Assembly (NCBI RefSeq): GCF_001648775.1
Contig: NZ_LVEJ01000023.1
Coordinates: 248,001 to 312,000 of the forward strand
Direction of reading: 5' to 3'
DNA length: 64,000 nucleotides
Origin: Pseudomonas fluorescens
GTDB lineage: Bacteria > Pseudomonadota > Gammaproteobacteria > Pseudomonadales > Pseudomonadaceae
In this document: piece after piece, positions 16,617 to 24,591 of the stretch
Layout of the letters: each line of letters starts with the position of its first letter
How positions within the stretch are numbered: position 1 is the stretch's first letter
The notes under the pieces: generated by a model
The model's database searches: none
What the model was told of the DNA's origin: nothing
What the model saw: only the letters and a program-made list of their open reading frames with translations
Translations under genes and position numbers: made by a program

Positions 16617-17498
16617 ATGTCCACTATTCACGGCATCATCGGCTACACCATCACCCCGTTCGGCGCCAACGGCGAAGGGCTGGATCTGCCGGCGCTCGGG
16701 CAATCGATCGATCGCCTGATCGACAGCGGCGTCCACGCCATCGCGCCACTGGGCAGCACTGGCGAAGGCGCTTACCTGAGCGACGCGGAGTGGGACCAGG
16801 TCGCCGAGTTCAGCATCAAGCATGTGGCCAAACGCGTGCCGACCATTGTCAGCGTGTCCGACCTGACCACCGCCAAAGCCGTACGCCGCGCGCGTTTCGC
16901 TGAAGCTCATGGCGCCGACGTGGTGATGGTGCTGCCGGCCTCGTACTGGAAACTCACTGAAGCGGAAATCCTCGCCCACTACCGCGCTATCGGCGAAAGC
17001 ATCGGCGTGCCGATCATGCTTTACAACAACCCGGCCACCAGCGGCACCGACATGTCCGTTGATTTGATTCTGCGCATCGTCAATGGCGTGGACAACGTGA
17101 CCATGGTCAAGGAGAGCACCGGCGATATTCAGCGCATGCACAAGCTGCAATTGCTGGGCGACGGTCAGGTGCCGTTTTACAACGGCTGCAATCCGCTGGC
17201 GCTGGAGGCATTTGCCGCCGGGGCGAAAGGCTGGTGCACGGCGGCGCCGAATCTGATTCCACAACTGAATCTGGACTTGTACGCGGCCGCCATGGCCGGT
17301 GACCTGGTTCGCGCCCGCGAGTTGTTCTATCGCCAGTTGCCGCTGCTGGACTTCATCCTCAAGGGTGGCTTGCCGGCTACGATCAAGGCCGGGTTGCGGC
17401 AGACCGGGCTGGAATTGGGTGATCCGCGCTTGCCGGTCTTCCCGTTGAGTGAAGCGGGCCAGACCCAACTGCAAACACTCCTGAAAACCCTGCGCTGA
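16617..17498 (+). CDS. DapA-family (dihydrodipicolinate synthase-like) lyase/aldolase
   Basis: 293-aa TIM-barrel Schiff-base enzyme. The substrate loop GSTGEG (47-52, versus GTTGE in DapA), Tyr136 (MLYNNP) and the Schiff-base Lys165 (MVKESTGD) are present. Members include true DapA, N-acetylneuraminate lyase, KDG aldolase and dehydratases such as KDGDH. Its place in a catabolic unit with an XRE-cupin regulator argues against lysine synthesis. Ribosome site GGAGAG stands 7 bases before the ATG. The reaction is probably cleavage or dehydration of a 2-oxo or hydroxy acid; which one cannot be told. Confidence 0.88.
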   Translation: MSTIHGIIGYTITPFGANGEGLDLPALGQSIDRLIDSGVHAIAPLGSTGEGAYLSDAEWDQVAEFSIKHVAKRVPTIVSVSDLTTAKAVRRARFAEAHGADVVMVLPASYWKLTEAEILAHYRAIGESIGVPIMLYNNPATSGTDMSVDLILRIVNGVDNVTMVKESTGDIQRMHKLQLLGDGQVPFYNGCNPLALEAFAAGAKGWCTAAPNLIPQLNLDLYAAAMAGDLVRARELFYRQLPLLDFILKGGLPATIKAGLRQTGLELGDPRLPVFPLSEAGQTQLQTLLKTLR

Positions 17499-17523
17499 TC
17501 TCACAGGCCCCATAAAAACCAAT

Positions 17524-17610
17524 GTGTGCGAGCCTGCTCGCGAAGACGGTGTACCCGTCAATGATGATGTTGACTGATAGACCGCTTTCGCGAGCAAGCT
17601 CGCTCCCACA
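17524..17610. repeat. REP doublet 5 (class B, one unit degraded)
   Basis: The left unit reads TGTGTGCGAGCC, lacking several bases of TGTGGGAGCGAGCC; the right unit is intact. The spacer has the class B core. Confidence 0.9.
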
Positions 17611-17639
17611 GGGGATTTTTGGTGGATTTGAAAGTGAGG

Positions 17640-17984
17640 TCAGAGAACGGGTAGCGTCTTGTCCTTGATCACTTTCGTCGGACCGTTCGTTTTAACGCTG
17701 GCAATGCCTTTATCGCACGCCGCATCCGATGAATAGGATTCGCTGCTGCCGATGATCTGATGATTGGCCGCTTTCAGGTTGAAGTAAGGATGGCCGTCCT
17801 TCGTCGACTTTTTCTCGTAGAGTTGATCCAGCGCACTGTTGGTCTGCACCGAGGCGATCCCGCCTTCGGCTGCCGCGCGGGTGGTGTACTGCTCGCTGGT
17901 CAGAATCGTTTCGGCATTCGCCGCTTTCAGCACGAACCTGAACTGGCCGTTGCTGCTTTTGCTCAACTCATACCATCCGGACAT
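17640..17984 (-). CDS. yegP: YegP-family protein, two DUF1508 repeats
   Basis: 114-aa protein built of two tandem DUF1508 (PF07411) units: residues 3-50 (WYELSKSSNGQFRFVLKAANAETILTSEQY) and about 55-105 (YEKKSTKDGHPYFNLKAANHQIIGSSESY). Both have the F-x-LKAANxxxI-xSExY core. The protein is small, cytosolic and uncharacterised; the domain is a simple beta fold found widely in proteobacteria. It is single and convergent to the DapA-family gene. Confidence 0.88.
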   Translation of the reverse strand: MSGWYELSKSSNGQFRFVLKAANAETILTSEQYTTRAAAEGGIASVQTNSALDQLYEKKSTKDGHPYFNLKAANHQIIGSSESYSSDAACDKGIASVKTNGPTKVIKDKTLPVL

Positions 17985-18073
17985 CGGTCTGCTCCTGTCG
18001 ATTGAACCCTCGAAAGTAAAGACCGTTTCACTGGTTTAGCCACTGTTGGCAAACCTGGCGGATCACCAACATG

Positions 18074-18092
18074 ACAAATAACAATAATTCTC
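18074..18092. promoter_or_regulatory. Candidate Fur box before the ECF sigma gene
   Basis: An A/T-rich 19-mer here matches the Fur consensus GATAATGATAATCATTATC at 12 of 19 positions by hand alignment. It lies about 50 bases before the sigma factor gene, the usual place for iron repression of FecI-type operons. Confidence 0.45.
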
Positions 18093-18141
18093 GATATCAT
18101 TCGCGACTTTCTGCGCCCCCGCTTCGTCAAGAAGGATATCC

Positions 18142-18678
18142 ATGCCCCGCCTCACGCCCGATCCTCTGTCGGCTGATTCATTTCGCCGATTTTACGGGGA
18201 CATCCTGCATTACCTGCGCAAACGCACGGAAAACCCCAGCGATGCGGCGGACATGACCCAGGACGTGTTTACCCAATGGCTCGACTATCGCGACCGCGCC
18301 AAGGTCGAGCAGCCACGGGCGTTTTTGTTCCAGATGGCGCGCAACCTGCTGCGTGATCACTGGCGTAAACAAAAGGTCCGGCACATCGTCCAGCCCCAAC
18401 ACGACAGCGAGGCGGAGCCGGTTACCGACGAGCAACACGACCCGATGGCGGCGGCGCAGCGCCAGCAACGTCTGGAACATCTGAAAGAAGTCTTGGCCGA
18501 ACTCTCGCCACGTCGGCGCGAGGCCCTTATGCTGCACCGCTTTGAAGGCCTGAGTCAGGCGCAGATAGCCGAGCGCATGGGGATTTCGCTGAGCATGGTG
18601 GAGAAACACATCGCCTTCGCATTGATGCATTGCAAGCAACGCCTGGATCAAGAAAACGGCACGGAGCAGCCAGAATGA
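18142..18678 (+). CDS. FecI-type ECF sigma factor
   Basis: 178-aa iron-starvation-type sigma factor. Sigma region 2 spans about 10-75 (FRRFYGDILHYLRKRTENPSDAADMTQDVFTQWLDY, then PRAFLFQMARNLLRDHWRK), and region 4 about 115-165 (LAELSPRRREALMLHRFEGLSQAQIAERMGISLSMVEKHIAFAL). It is followed with a 4-base overlap by a FecR-like gene and then by a TonB-dependent receptor with a signalling domain, the standard cell-surface signalling trio. AAGGATATCC precedes the ATG. The predicted target is the receptor gene. Confidence 0.92.
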   Translation: MPRLTPDPLSADSFRRFYGDILHYLRKRTENPSDAADMTQDVFTQWLDYRDRAKVEQPRAFLFQMARNLLRDHWRKQKVRHIVQPQHDSEAEPVTDEQHDPMAAAQRQQRLEHLKEVLAELSPRRREALMLHRFEGLSQAQIAERMGISLSMVEKHIAFALMHCKQRLDQENGTEQPE

Positions 18679-19634
18679 ACCGCCCTTACGAATTCGACAG
18701 CGAACTGCCGGACGACAGCGTCGACGGTCAGGCCGCCGCGTGGTTTACCCGCAATCGCCAGCCACAGGGCCGCGCCGTGCGTCAGGCTTTCGAGCAATGG
18801 TTGCGCGAGCCGGAGCATGCCAAGGCTTATCGCGCGTTCGAAGAACTGTGGGCTGATCTGGGCGAATTGCAGCAACTGAATCGACCGATTCCCCTGCCGA
18901 CAGCCAAGCGCAAAACCCTCTGGCGCCCCACGCTGGCGGTCGCAGCGGCGCTGGTCTGCGCGGTACTGGCGACGCACCTGGGCACGTCGCACGAGGTCTA
19001 TCAGCAACAGATCAGCGCGCAGGCCAAAGGCATGCGCAGCTTCGAATTGCCGGACGGCAGCACCCTGTCAGTGAATGCCAATACGCAATTGCGCGTCGAC
19101 TTCGACAGCCATCAGCGCCGGCTCTTTCTCGATCGCGGCCAGTTCTATATCGAAGTCGCGCCCGACAAGGAACGGCCGATGTGGGTGCAAACCGGCGACG
19201 CCACCGTGCGCGTGGTCGGCACCGGTTTCGATGTGCGCCGCACCGATAAACAACTGGTGGTCAGCGTCGCCCATGGTCAGGTCGCCTTCGCGCCGGATAA
19301 CCGCACGCCGCTGTTGCTCGGTGCTCAGCAGCAAGCCGCCGTCGACCTGGCCAGCGGCAGCGTGCAGCAACACACGCTGGCGGTCAGCCAAGTGGCCGAT
19401 TGGCGCAGCGGGCATCTGTCGTTTCGCAATCGTGAACTGTCCAGTCTGGTCGATGAGCTGAACCTGTACCGCGCCAAACCGGTGCTGTTGGCCAATCCGA
19501 AACTGGGCCAGTTCAAGGTCTCCGGCAACCTCGACGTCGAGGACCCGGATGCATTGATCAACGCCCTGCCCGCGCTGATTCCGGTGAAAACCGTCGCCCT
19601 CGCCGACGGCCAGATCCGTATCGAAAACCGCTGA
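18675..19634 (+). CDS. FecR-family anti-sigma/sigma regulator
   Basis: 319-aa inner-membrane protein. The N-terminal DUF4880 region (AAAWFTRNRQPQGRAVRQAFEQWLREPEHAKAYRAFEELW) is cytosolic and binds the sigma factor. One membrane segment is at about 80-97 (TLAVAAALVCAVLATHLG). The periplasmic FecR domain follows, including RSFELPDGSTLSVNANTQLRVDF and an STN-contacting C-terminus with LDVEDPDALINALPALIPV. It starts at ATG 18675, overlapping the sigma stop, with GGAG 8 bases before. Confidence 0.9.
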   Translation: MNRPYEFDSELPDDSVDGQAAAWFTRNRQPQGRAVRQAFEQWLREPEHAKAYRAFEELWADLGELQQLNRPIPLPTAKRKTLWRPTLAVAAALVCAVLATHLGTSHEVYQQQISAQAKGMRSFELPDGSTLSVNANTQLRVDFDSHQRRLFLDRGQFYIEVAPDKERPMWVQTGDATVRVVGTGFDVRRTDKQLVVSVAHGQVAFAPDNRTPLLLGAQQQAAVDLASGSVQQHTLAVSQVADWRSGHLSFRNRELSSLVDELNLYRAKPVLLANPKLGQFKVSGNLDVEDPDALINALPALIPVKTVALADGQIRIENR

Positions 19635-19642
19635 CAACAACC

Positions 19643-19683
19643 CACATGAGAATATTTTGCATTCGCATGTGAGGTTTTTTTTG
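19643..19683 (+). terminator. Hairpin with T-run between fecR-like and receptor genes
   Basis: CACATG-a-GAAT pairs with ATTC-g-CATGTG (19643-19672), then a run of eight T. It probably ends the sigma/anti-sigma transcript, leaving the receptor to its own sigma-dependent promoter in 19684-19755. Confidence 0.7.
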
Positions 19684-19755
19684 CCTGCCGCGTCTTCCTC
19701 CGGTCTGCGTTGCTGACGCAGGCCTTTTTGGCCTTTTGCCGCTTTGGGGGATTCC

Positions 19756-22314
19756 ATGTTTCGCGTGTTTTCACCGTACCCGCTCACCTGCCTTCGACCG
19801 ACCCTGCTCGCTGCCTGCCTGGCAATCAGTGTGCAGGCGCATGCCGAATCGATCAGCCTGCACCTGCCAGCGCAATCGATGGCGGCCTCGCTGAGCCAGA
19901 TCGCCCAGCAGGCGAAGATCCAGTTGCTGTTCGATGAAGCGCAATTGCGCGATCTCAAGGCTCCGGCCATCGACGGCGAATACAGCGCAGAAGCAGCCAT
20001 CCGCCAGTTGCTCGGCAACAGCCAGTTCGGTCTGATCAAGGTCAACCAGACTTACGTGGTGCGCCCGGAAGAACCAGTGACCAGCAGCAGCGACGGCATT
20101 CAACTCGATGCCCTCAGCGTGATCGGCACCGGCACCGAGGTCGACTCCAGCACCGTCGGCCGCTCGACCCTGACCCAGGCCGACATCGACCGCCATCAAC
20201 CGAGCAACATCCCCAGCCTGCTGGCGACCCTGCCCGGGGTGAGCATGGGCGGTTCGATGAAACCCGGTGGCCAGACCATCAACATCTGGGGCCTGGGCGA
20301 TGCCGAGGACGTGCCACTGACGGTGGATGGCGCGACCAAAAGCGGCTTCGAGCGCTACCAGCAAGGCACGATTTTCATCGAGCCGGAGCTGATCAAACGC
20401 ATTGAAGTGGAGAAAGGCCCGCACTCGATGCTCACCGGCAACGGTGGCTTCGGCGGCACCGTGCACATGGAAACCAAAGACGCCCCGGACTTGCTGCAAG
20501 AAGGCCGCAACACCGGCGCGATGGTCAAATATGGCTATGCCAGCAACGACCATCAGCAGACTTACACCGGTGCCGTGTTCGGTCGCACCGACGATGGCCG
20601 CGCCGATGCGCTGGTCTATCTGACCAAGCGCGACGGCGGCGACATGAAATTGGCCGCCACGCCGCCGGACCCGGGGCATGACTACCCGATAAATCCGCAG
20701 CGCCTGCCCAACAGTGCGCAGGATCTCGACGGCCAGTTGCTCAAATTCAATCTGCACCTGACCGATGAGCACAGCGTCGGGCTGTCGTACTCGCGCTCGC
20801 AGAGTGAGCGCTGGACACCGTTCTCGTCGGCCAGTTATCCGACGCCGCCGAGCAAGGACAACATCAAGAAGTATGGCTACGAAAATGCGCTCAAGCGCTT
20901 TTTGGCCAACCGTGAAACCACCGACACCACGTGGTCGACCAAGTATCAATATCAGCCGCTGGACAACCGTCTGGTCGACTTCAAGCTGAGCTACTCGGAA
21001 TCCAACACCGACCAGACCGATGAGCGTGAGGCCACGGCGTTTTTGCAGACCTCGACCGGCGGACGCAAGATGGACACCGCCTACAAGGACCGGATTCTCG
21101 AGGCGAGCAACATCAGCCTGTTCGATACCGGTCCGCTGGCCCACGCGGTCACTGGCGGCATTCAGATCCGCAAGCACAGCCGCGACACCGAAATGTGGAT
21201 GCCCGGCAGCACCTACAATGTGCCCAAGTACAACTACGGCCACTTCCAGCCAAGCTTCATGCCGCAGGGCAAGGTCGACACCAATAGCGCTTACCTACAA
21301 GACGCGATCACCATCGGCGACTTCACCCTGACCCCGTCGGTACGCTATGACCACGTGCGCAACCGTGGCGAAGCCAACGAAGCGCCGTTTTACGCCAGTC
21401 AGGATCCAAGCTTCGGCCACGACTACAGCGACCGCACCTACACCGGTTGGTCGCCACGCCTGTCGGCGTTCTGGCGCATGACCGCGGACGTCGGTTTCTT
21501 CGTCGACTACAGCAAGACCTGGCGCGCGCCGGTGATCGACGAGCAGTACGAAGTTCAGGGTATCGGCAGCCGCACCGCGACCAGCGTCGACCTCGACCCG
21601 GAACGCATCACGGGCTGGCGCGCCGGTAACATCAGCAACTTCGCCAACGTGTTCACCGAGCGCGACAATGTGCAGATCCGCACCACGCTGTTCCGCAACA
21701 AGATCGACGACGAGATATTCAAGGCCACCGGCGTCGGCTGCGAAAACCAGGCGATCAAGGGCGGCACCATCGCGTCCGACTGCAAGGGCTCGGGACCGAT
21801 GGGCAACTATCGCAACATTGGCGGGCTGACCATCAAGGGCTTCGAAGTCGAAAGCTTCTATGACTCGACCTACCTGTTCGGCTCGCTGTCCTACTCGTGG
21901 ATGACCGGCAAGCACGAAGGCGCCTACACCAACCCATGGGGCCCGGACGTCTGGGCGCGCGACATCCCGCCACAAAAATGGATTGCCGTACTGGCGGTGA
22001 AGATCCCGAGTTGGGACGCGCAGGTGGGCTGGCAGGGTGAATTCGTGCGTCAGACCGATCGCCTGCCGAGCGACAAGTACGGTTCGAGCAAAAACACCGT
22101 CGGCGACGTGTTCTACGATCAGTACGACAACGACCGCTACAACGTGCAAGGACTGTTCGCCAACTGGAAACCGCAACAGCCTTATCTCAAGGGGACCGAG
22201 GTCAATCTGACCGTCGATAACCTGTTCAACGAAGACTACCGCCCGGCGTTGAGCGGGGACCGGGCGTACAGCCAGGGGCGCAATGCCAAGGTGAGCGTGA
22301 CGCGGTTCTTCTGA
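19756..22314 (+). CDS. TonB-dependent receptor with STN signalling domain, HasR/haem type
   Basis: 852-aa outer-membrane receptor. Signal peptide to about residue 27 (QAHA), then an STN domain (about 30-105, LHLPAQSMAASLSQIAQQAKIQLLFDEAQL) that contacts FecR, a plug domain with IKRIEVEKGPHSMLTGNGGFGGTVHMETKDAPDLL, and a 22-strand barrel ending VTRFF. The GG-VHMETKDA-DLL stretch and the overall length fit the haemoglobin/haem receptor group (HasR) better than siderophore receptors. No hasA haemophore or hasDEF exporter follows; a REP and unrelated genes do. Ligand assignment is therefore tentative. The start at 19756 has GGGGGA 5 bases upstream. Confidence 0.82.
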   Translation: MFRVFSPYPLTCLRPTLLAACLAISVQAHAESISLHLPAQSMAASLSQIAQQAKIQLLFDEAQLRDLKAPAIDGEYSAEAAIRQLLGNSQFGLIKVNQTYVVRPEEPVTSSSDGIQLDALSVIGTGTEVDSSTVGRSTLTQADIDRHQPSNIPSLLATLPGVSMGGSMKPGGQTINIWGLGDAEDVPLTVDGATKSGFERYQQGTIFIEPELIKRIEVEKGPHSMLTGNGGFGGTVHMETKDAPDLLQEGRNTGAMVKYGYASNDHQQTYTGAVFGRTDDGRADALVYLTKRDGGDMKLAATPPDPGHDYPINPQRLPNSAQDLDGQLLKFNLHLTDEHSVGLSYSRSQSERWTPFSSASYPTPPSKDNIKKYGYENALKRFLANRETTDTTWSTKYQYQPLDNRLVDFKLSYSESNTDQTDEREATAFLQTSTGGRKMDTAYKDRILEASNISLFDTGPLAHAVTGGIQIRKHSRDTEMWMPGSTYNVPKYNYGHFQPSFMPQGKVDTNSAYLQDAITIGDFTLTPSVRYDHVRNRGEANEAPFYASQDPSFGHDYSDRTYTGWSPRLSAFWRMTADVGFFVDYSKTWRAPVIDEQYEVQGIGSRTATSVDLDPERITGWRAGNISNFANVFTERDNVQIRTTLFRNKIDDEIFKATGVGCENQAIKGGTIASDCKGSGPMGNYRNIGGLTIKGFEVESFYDSTYLFGSLSYSWMTGKHEGAYTNPWGPDVWARDIPPQKWIAVLAVKIPSWDAQVGWQGEFVRQTDRLPSDKYGSSKNTVGDVFYDQYDNDRYNVQGLFANWKPQQPYLKGTEVNLTVDNLFNEDYRPALSGDRAYSQGRNAKVSVTRFF

Positions 22315-22342
22315 TCAGGATTTGCGTTGCCTGATCTGACGC

Positions 22343-22425
22343 CTTCGCGAGCAGGCTCGCTCCCACAGTTGACCGTATTTCACTTGGAAAACTCGGTCGA
22401 AAGTGGGAGTGAGCCTGCTCGCGAA
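22343..22425. repeat. REP doublet 6 (class A, long spacer)
   Basis: Inverted REP units; the right one carries a G-to-T change (GTGGGAGTGAGCC). The spacer starts AGTTGACCG, as in doublet 11. Confidence 0.9.
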
Positions 22426-22444
22426 TGAGGCTACTCGATCTCGA

Positions 22445-22750
22445 TTATTTCACCACTGCCCGTACCACCGACAACTCCGGCGAACCCACTCGCCGCTGAC
22501 TCAGATACCGCATACAACTCACCCGCAAGAACGAGGCGAAATTCACCACTTCCCCGCGATAATCCATCACCTCTTCATACAGCTTGGCGATCAGTTGGTT
22601 GGTGGTCATGCCGTCGACCTCGGCGATTTCGCTGAGGATGTCCCAGAACTGATTCTCCAGGCGCAACGTCGTCACCACGCCGCAGATGCGCAGCGAGCGC
22701 GAGCGTGATTCGTAGAGAATCGGGTCAGCCTTGACGTAGAGCTCGCACAT
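22445..22750 (-). CDS. Ribbon-helix-helix domain protein
   Basis: 101-aa protein matching the RHH_4 family (PF13467): RSRSLRICGVVTTLRLENQFWDILSEIAEVDGMTTNQLIAKLYEEVMDYRGEVVNFASFLRVSCMRYL. The strand (VVTTLRLENQFWDIL) and two helices form a dimeric DNA-binding or scaffold fold. It follows the DJ-1-family gene by 13 bases in the same direction, so they are probably one transcript. Its DNA target or partner is unknown. Confidence 0.85.
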   Translation of the reverse strand: MCELYVKADPILYESRSRSLRICGVVTTLRLENQFWDILSEIAEVDGMTTNQLIAKLYEEVMDYRGEVVNFASFLRVSCMRYLSQRRVGSPELSVVRAVVK

Positions 22751-22763
22751 CGGCGAATCCTCG

Positions 22764-23345
22764 TTACAGGGTGATTTTGGTGCCGAGCAAGCCGAGGAAA
22801 CCAGCCAGCCAGTTCGGATGCGCCGGCCACGCCGGGGCGGTGGCCAGATTGCCTTGAACGTGGCCGTCCGTCACCGGGATGTCGATGTACGTACCGCCCG
22901 CCAGTCGCACTTCCGGCGCGCAGGCGGGATAAGCGCTGCACTCGCGACCTTCGAGTACGCCTGCCGCCGCCAGCAGTTGTGCGCCGTGGCAGACCGCCGC
23001 AATTGGTTTGCCGGCCTTGTCGAAGGCGCGCACCAGATCGAGGACCTTTTCGTTGAGGCGCAGGTATTCCGGGGCGCGTCCGCCGGGGATCAACAGCGCG
23101 TCGTAGTCCGTCTCTTGGGCTTTGGCGAAGTCGAAATTGAGGGCGAACAGGTGACCGGGTTTTTCGCTGTAGGTCTGGTCGCCTTCGAAGTCATGGATCG
23201 CAGTGCGCACGGTTTTGCCGGCAACCTTGTCCGGGCACACGGCGTGGACAGTGTGACCAACCATTTGCAGGGCCTGAAATGGCACCATCACTTCGTAGTC
23301 TTCGACGTAATCGCCGACCAGCATGAGAATCTTTTTCGCGGCCAT
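22764..23345 (-). CDS. DJ-1/PfpI family protein
   Basis: 193-aa class I glutamine-amidotransferase-like fold. The nucleophile elbow is IAAVCHGAQ with Cys119 and His120, and the acidic residue Glu15 is in GDYVEDYE, the DJ-1/PfpI pattern. DALLIPGGRAPEYLR is the second hallmark. Members act as deglycase-like, chaperone or protease-like proteins; the exact activity of this one is unknown. Co-transcribed with the RHH gene. GGAG lies 8 bases before the ATG. Confidence 0.88.
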   Translation of the reverse strand: MAAKKILMLVGDYVEDYEVMVPFQALQMVGHTVHAVCPDKVAGKTVRTAIHDFEGDQTYSEKPGHLFALNFDFAKAQETDYDALLIPGGRAPEYLRLNEKVLDLVRAFDKAGKPIAAVCHGAQLLAAAGVLEGRECSAYPACAPEVRLAGGTYIDIPVTDGHVQGNLATAPAWPAHPNWLAGFLGLLGTKITL

Positions 23346-23443
23346 GGGGAGGACTCCTCTGGAATTACCTGGGAGTGTTCAAGGTAGACCTTATCCGGAG
23401 GATCGGGTAACAACCGGCTACTACCTGAGACCGTGTCATCGTT

Positions 23444-23509
23444 CTTCGCGAGCAAGCTCGCTCCCACATTGGAATGCATTCTCCTGTGGGAGCGAGCTTG
23501 CTCGCGAAG
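23444..23509. repeat. REP doublet 7 (class A)
   Basis: Short-spacer inverted REP pair with the ACATTGGAATGCATTC-type spacer, between divergent genes. Confidence 0.95.
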
Positions 23510-23620
23510 GGGCCCTGAAACTGTACGCCTAAGTCTGTGCCTAGCTGTAACAGCCCGAACCGCCCGGTTTATGGCTTTATGAAGGTCATTCCCTGCCACC
23601 TTCAATTCCGGTCCCCCATC

Positions 23621-24526
23621 ATGTCCTCGCGCGAAAACACCGGCATGGCCCTCGGCCTGCTCGGCGTGGTGATTTTCAGCCTTACCCTGCCCTTCACCCG
23701 CATCGTGGTGCAGGAACTGCATCCGCTGCTCAACGGTTTGGGCCGCGCATTGTTCGCAGCGATTCCGGCGGCATTGCTGTTGCTGTGGCGCCGCGAGAAG
23801 TGGCCGACGTGGCAGCAGGTCAAAGGCCTGAGCCTGGTGATCGCCGGGGTGATTCTGGGTTTCCCGGTGTTGTCGGCGTGGGCCATGCAAACCTTGCCGG
23901 CGTCCCATGGCGCACTGGTCAACGGCCTGCAACCGTTGTGCGTGGCGCTGTATGCCGCGTGGTTGTCCCATGAGCGTCCGTCAAAAGCCTTCTGGGCCTG
24001 CGCGGCGCTGGGCAGTGCGTTAGTGCTCGGGTATGCGTTGTACACCGGCGCGGGCAGTATTCAGGCGGGTGATCTGTTAATGCTCGGCGCGATTGCCGTC
24101 GGTGGATTGGGTTACGCCGAAGGTGGCCGGTTGGCCAAGGAGATGGGTGGCTGGCAGGTGATCTGCTGGGCGCTGGTGCTGGCGACGCCGCTGTTGATCG
24201 GGCCGGTGTTGTATCTGGCGCTGCAACATCAGGGCGCGGTGTCGGCCAAGACCTGGTGGGCGTTTGGTTACGTGGCGTTGTTCTCGCAGTTTCTCGGCTT
24301 CTTTGCCTGGTACGCCGGGCTGGCCATGGGTGGCATTTCCCGGGTCAGTCAGGTCCAATTGCTGCAGATCTTCTTCACCATCGCGTTTTCGGCGCTGTTC
24401 TTTGGTGAACATGTCGAGCCGATCACCTGGGTGTTTGCCTGCGGGGTGATTGCGACCGTCATGCTCGGCCGCAAGACCGCAGTGAAGTCAAATGTGGGAG
24501 CGAGCTTGCTCGCGAAGGCGGACTGA
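23621..24526 (+). CDS. EamA/DMT-family transporter with REP-encoded C-terminus
   Basis: 301-aa inner-membrane protein with ten segments and two EamA halves (MALGLLGVVIFSLTLPFTRIVVQ at the start; LGFFAWYAGLAMGGISRVSQVQLLQIFFTIAFSALFFGE in the second half). Substrate unknown; relatives export amino acids or metabolites. The start is uncertain: ATG at 23621 fits the family but has no good ribosome site; ATG at 23579 is an alternative. The last 11 codons (N-VGASLLAK-AD and the stop) are encoded by REP doublet 8, so the natural stop has been lost or displaced by the REP insertion. Confidence 0.85.
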   Translation: MSSRENTGMALGLLGVVIFSLTLPFTRIVVQELHPLLNGLGRALFAAIPAALLLLWRREKWPTWQQVKGLSLVIAGVILGFPVLSAWAMQTLPASHGALVNGLQPLCVALYAAWLSHERPSKAFWACAALGSALVLGYALYTGAGSIQAGDLLMLGAIAVGGLGYAEGGRLAKEMGGWQVICWALVLATPLLIGPVLYLALQHQGAVSAKTWWAFGYVALFSQFLGFFAWYAGLAMGGISRVSQVQLLQIFFTIAFSALFFGEHVEPITWVFACGVIATVMLGRKTAVKSNVGASLLAKAD

Positions 24527-24582
24527 CAGTCAACGATGATGTTGGCTGTTATGGCCCCTTCGCGAGCAGGCTCGCTCCCACA
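24493..24582. repeat. REP doublet 8 (class B) overlapping a coding 3' end
   Basis: Its left unit encodes the end of the EamA transporter; the right unit precedes the convergent methyltransferase stop by 10 bases. Confidence 0.95.
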
Positions 24583-24591
24583 GGGTCAGTG

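Noticed and set aside
16617..17498. DapA-family gene as the lysine-pathway dapA
   Set aside because: Catabolic context with XRE-cupin regulator and aldolase; GSTGEG loop differs from the usual DapA loop.
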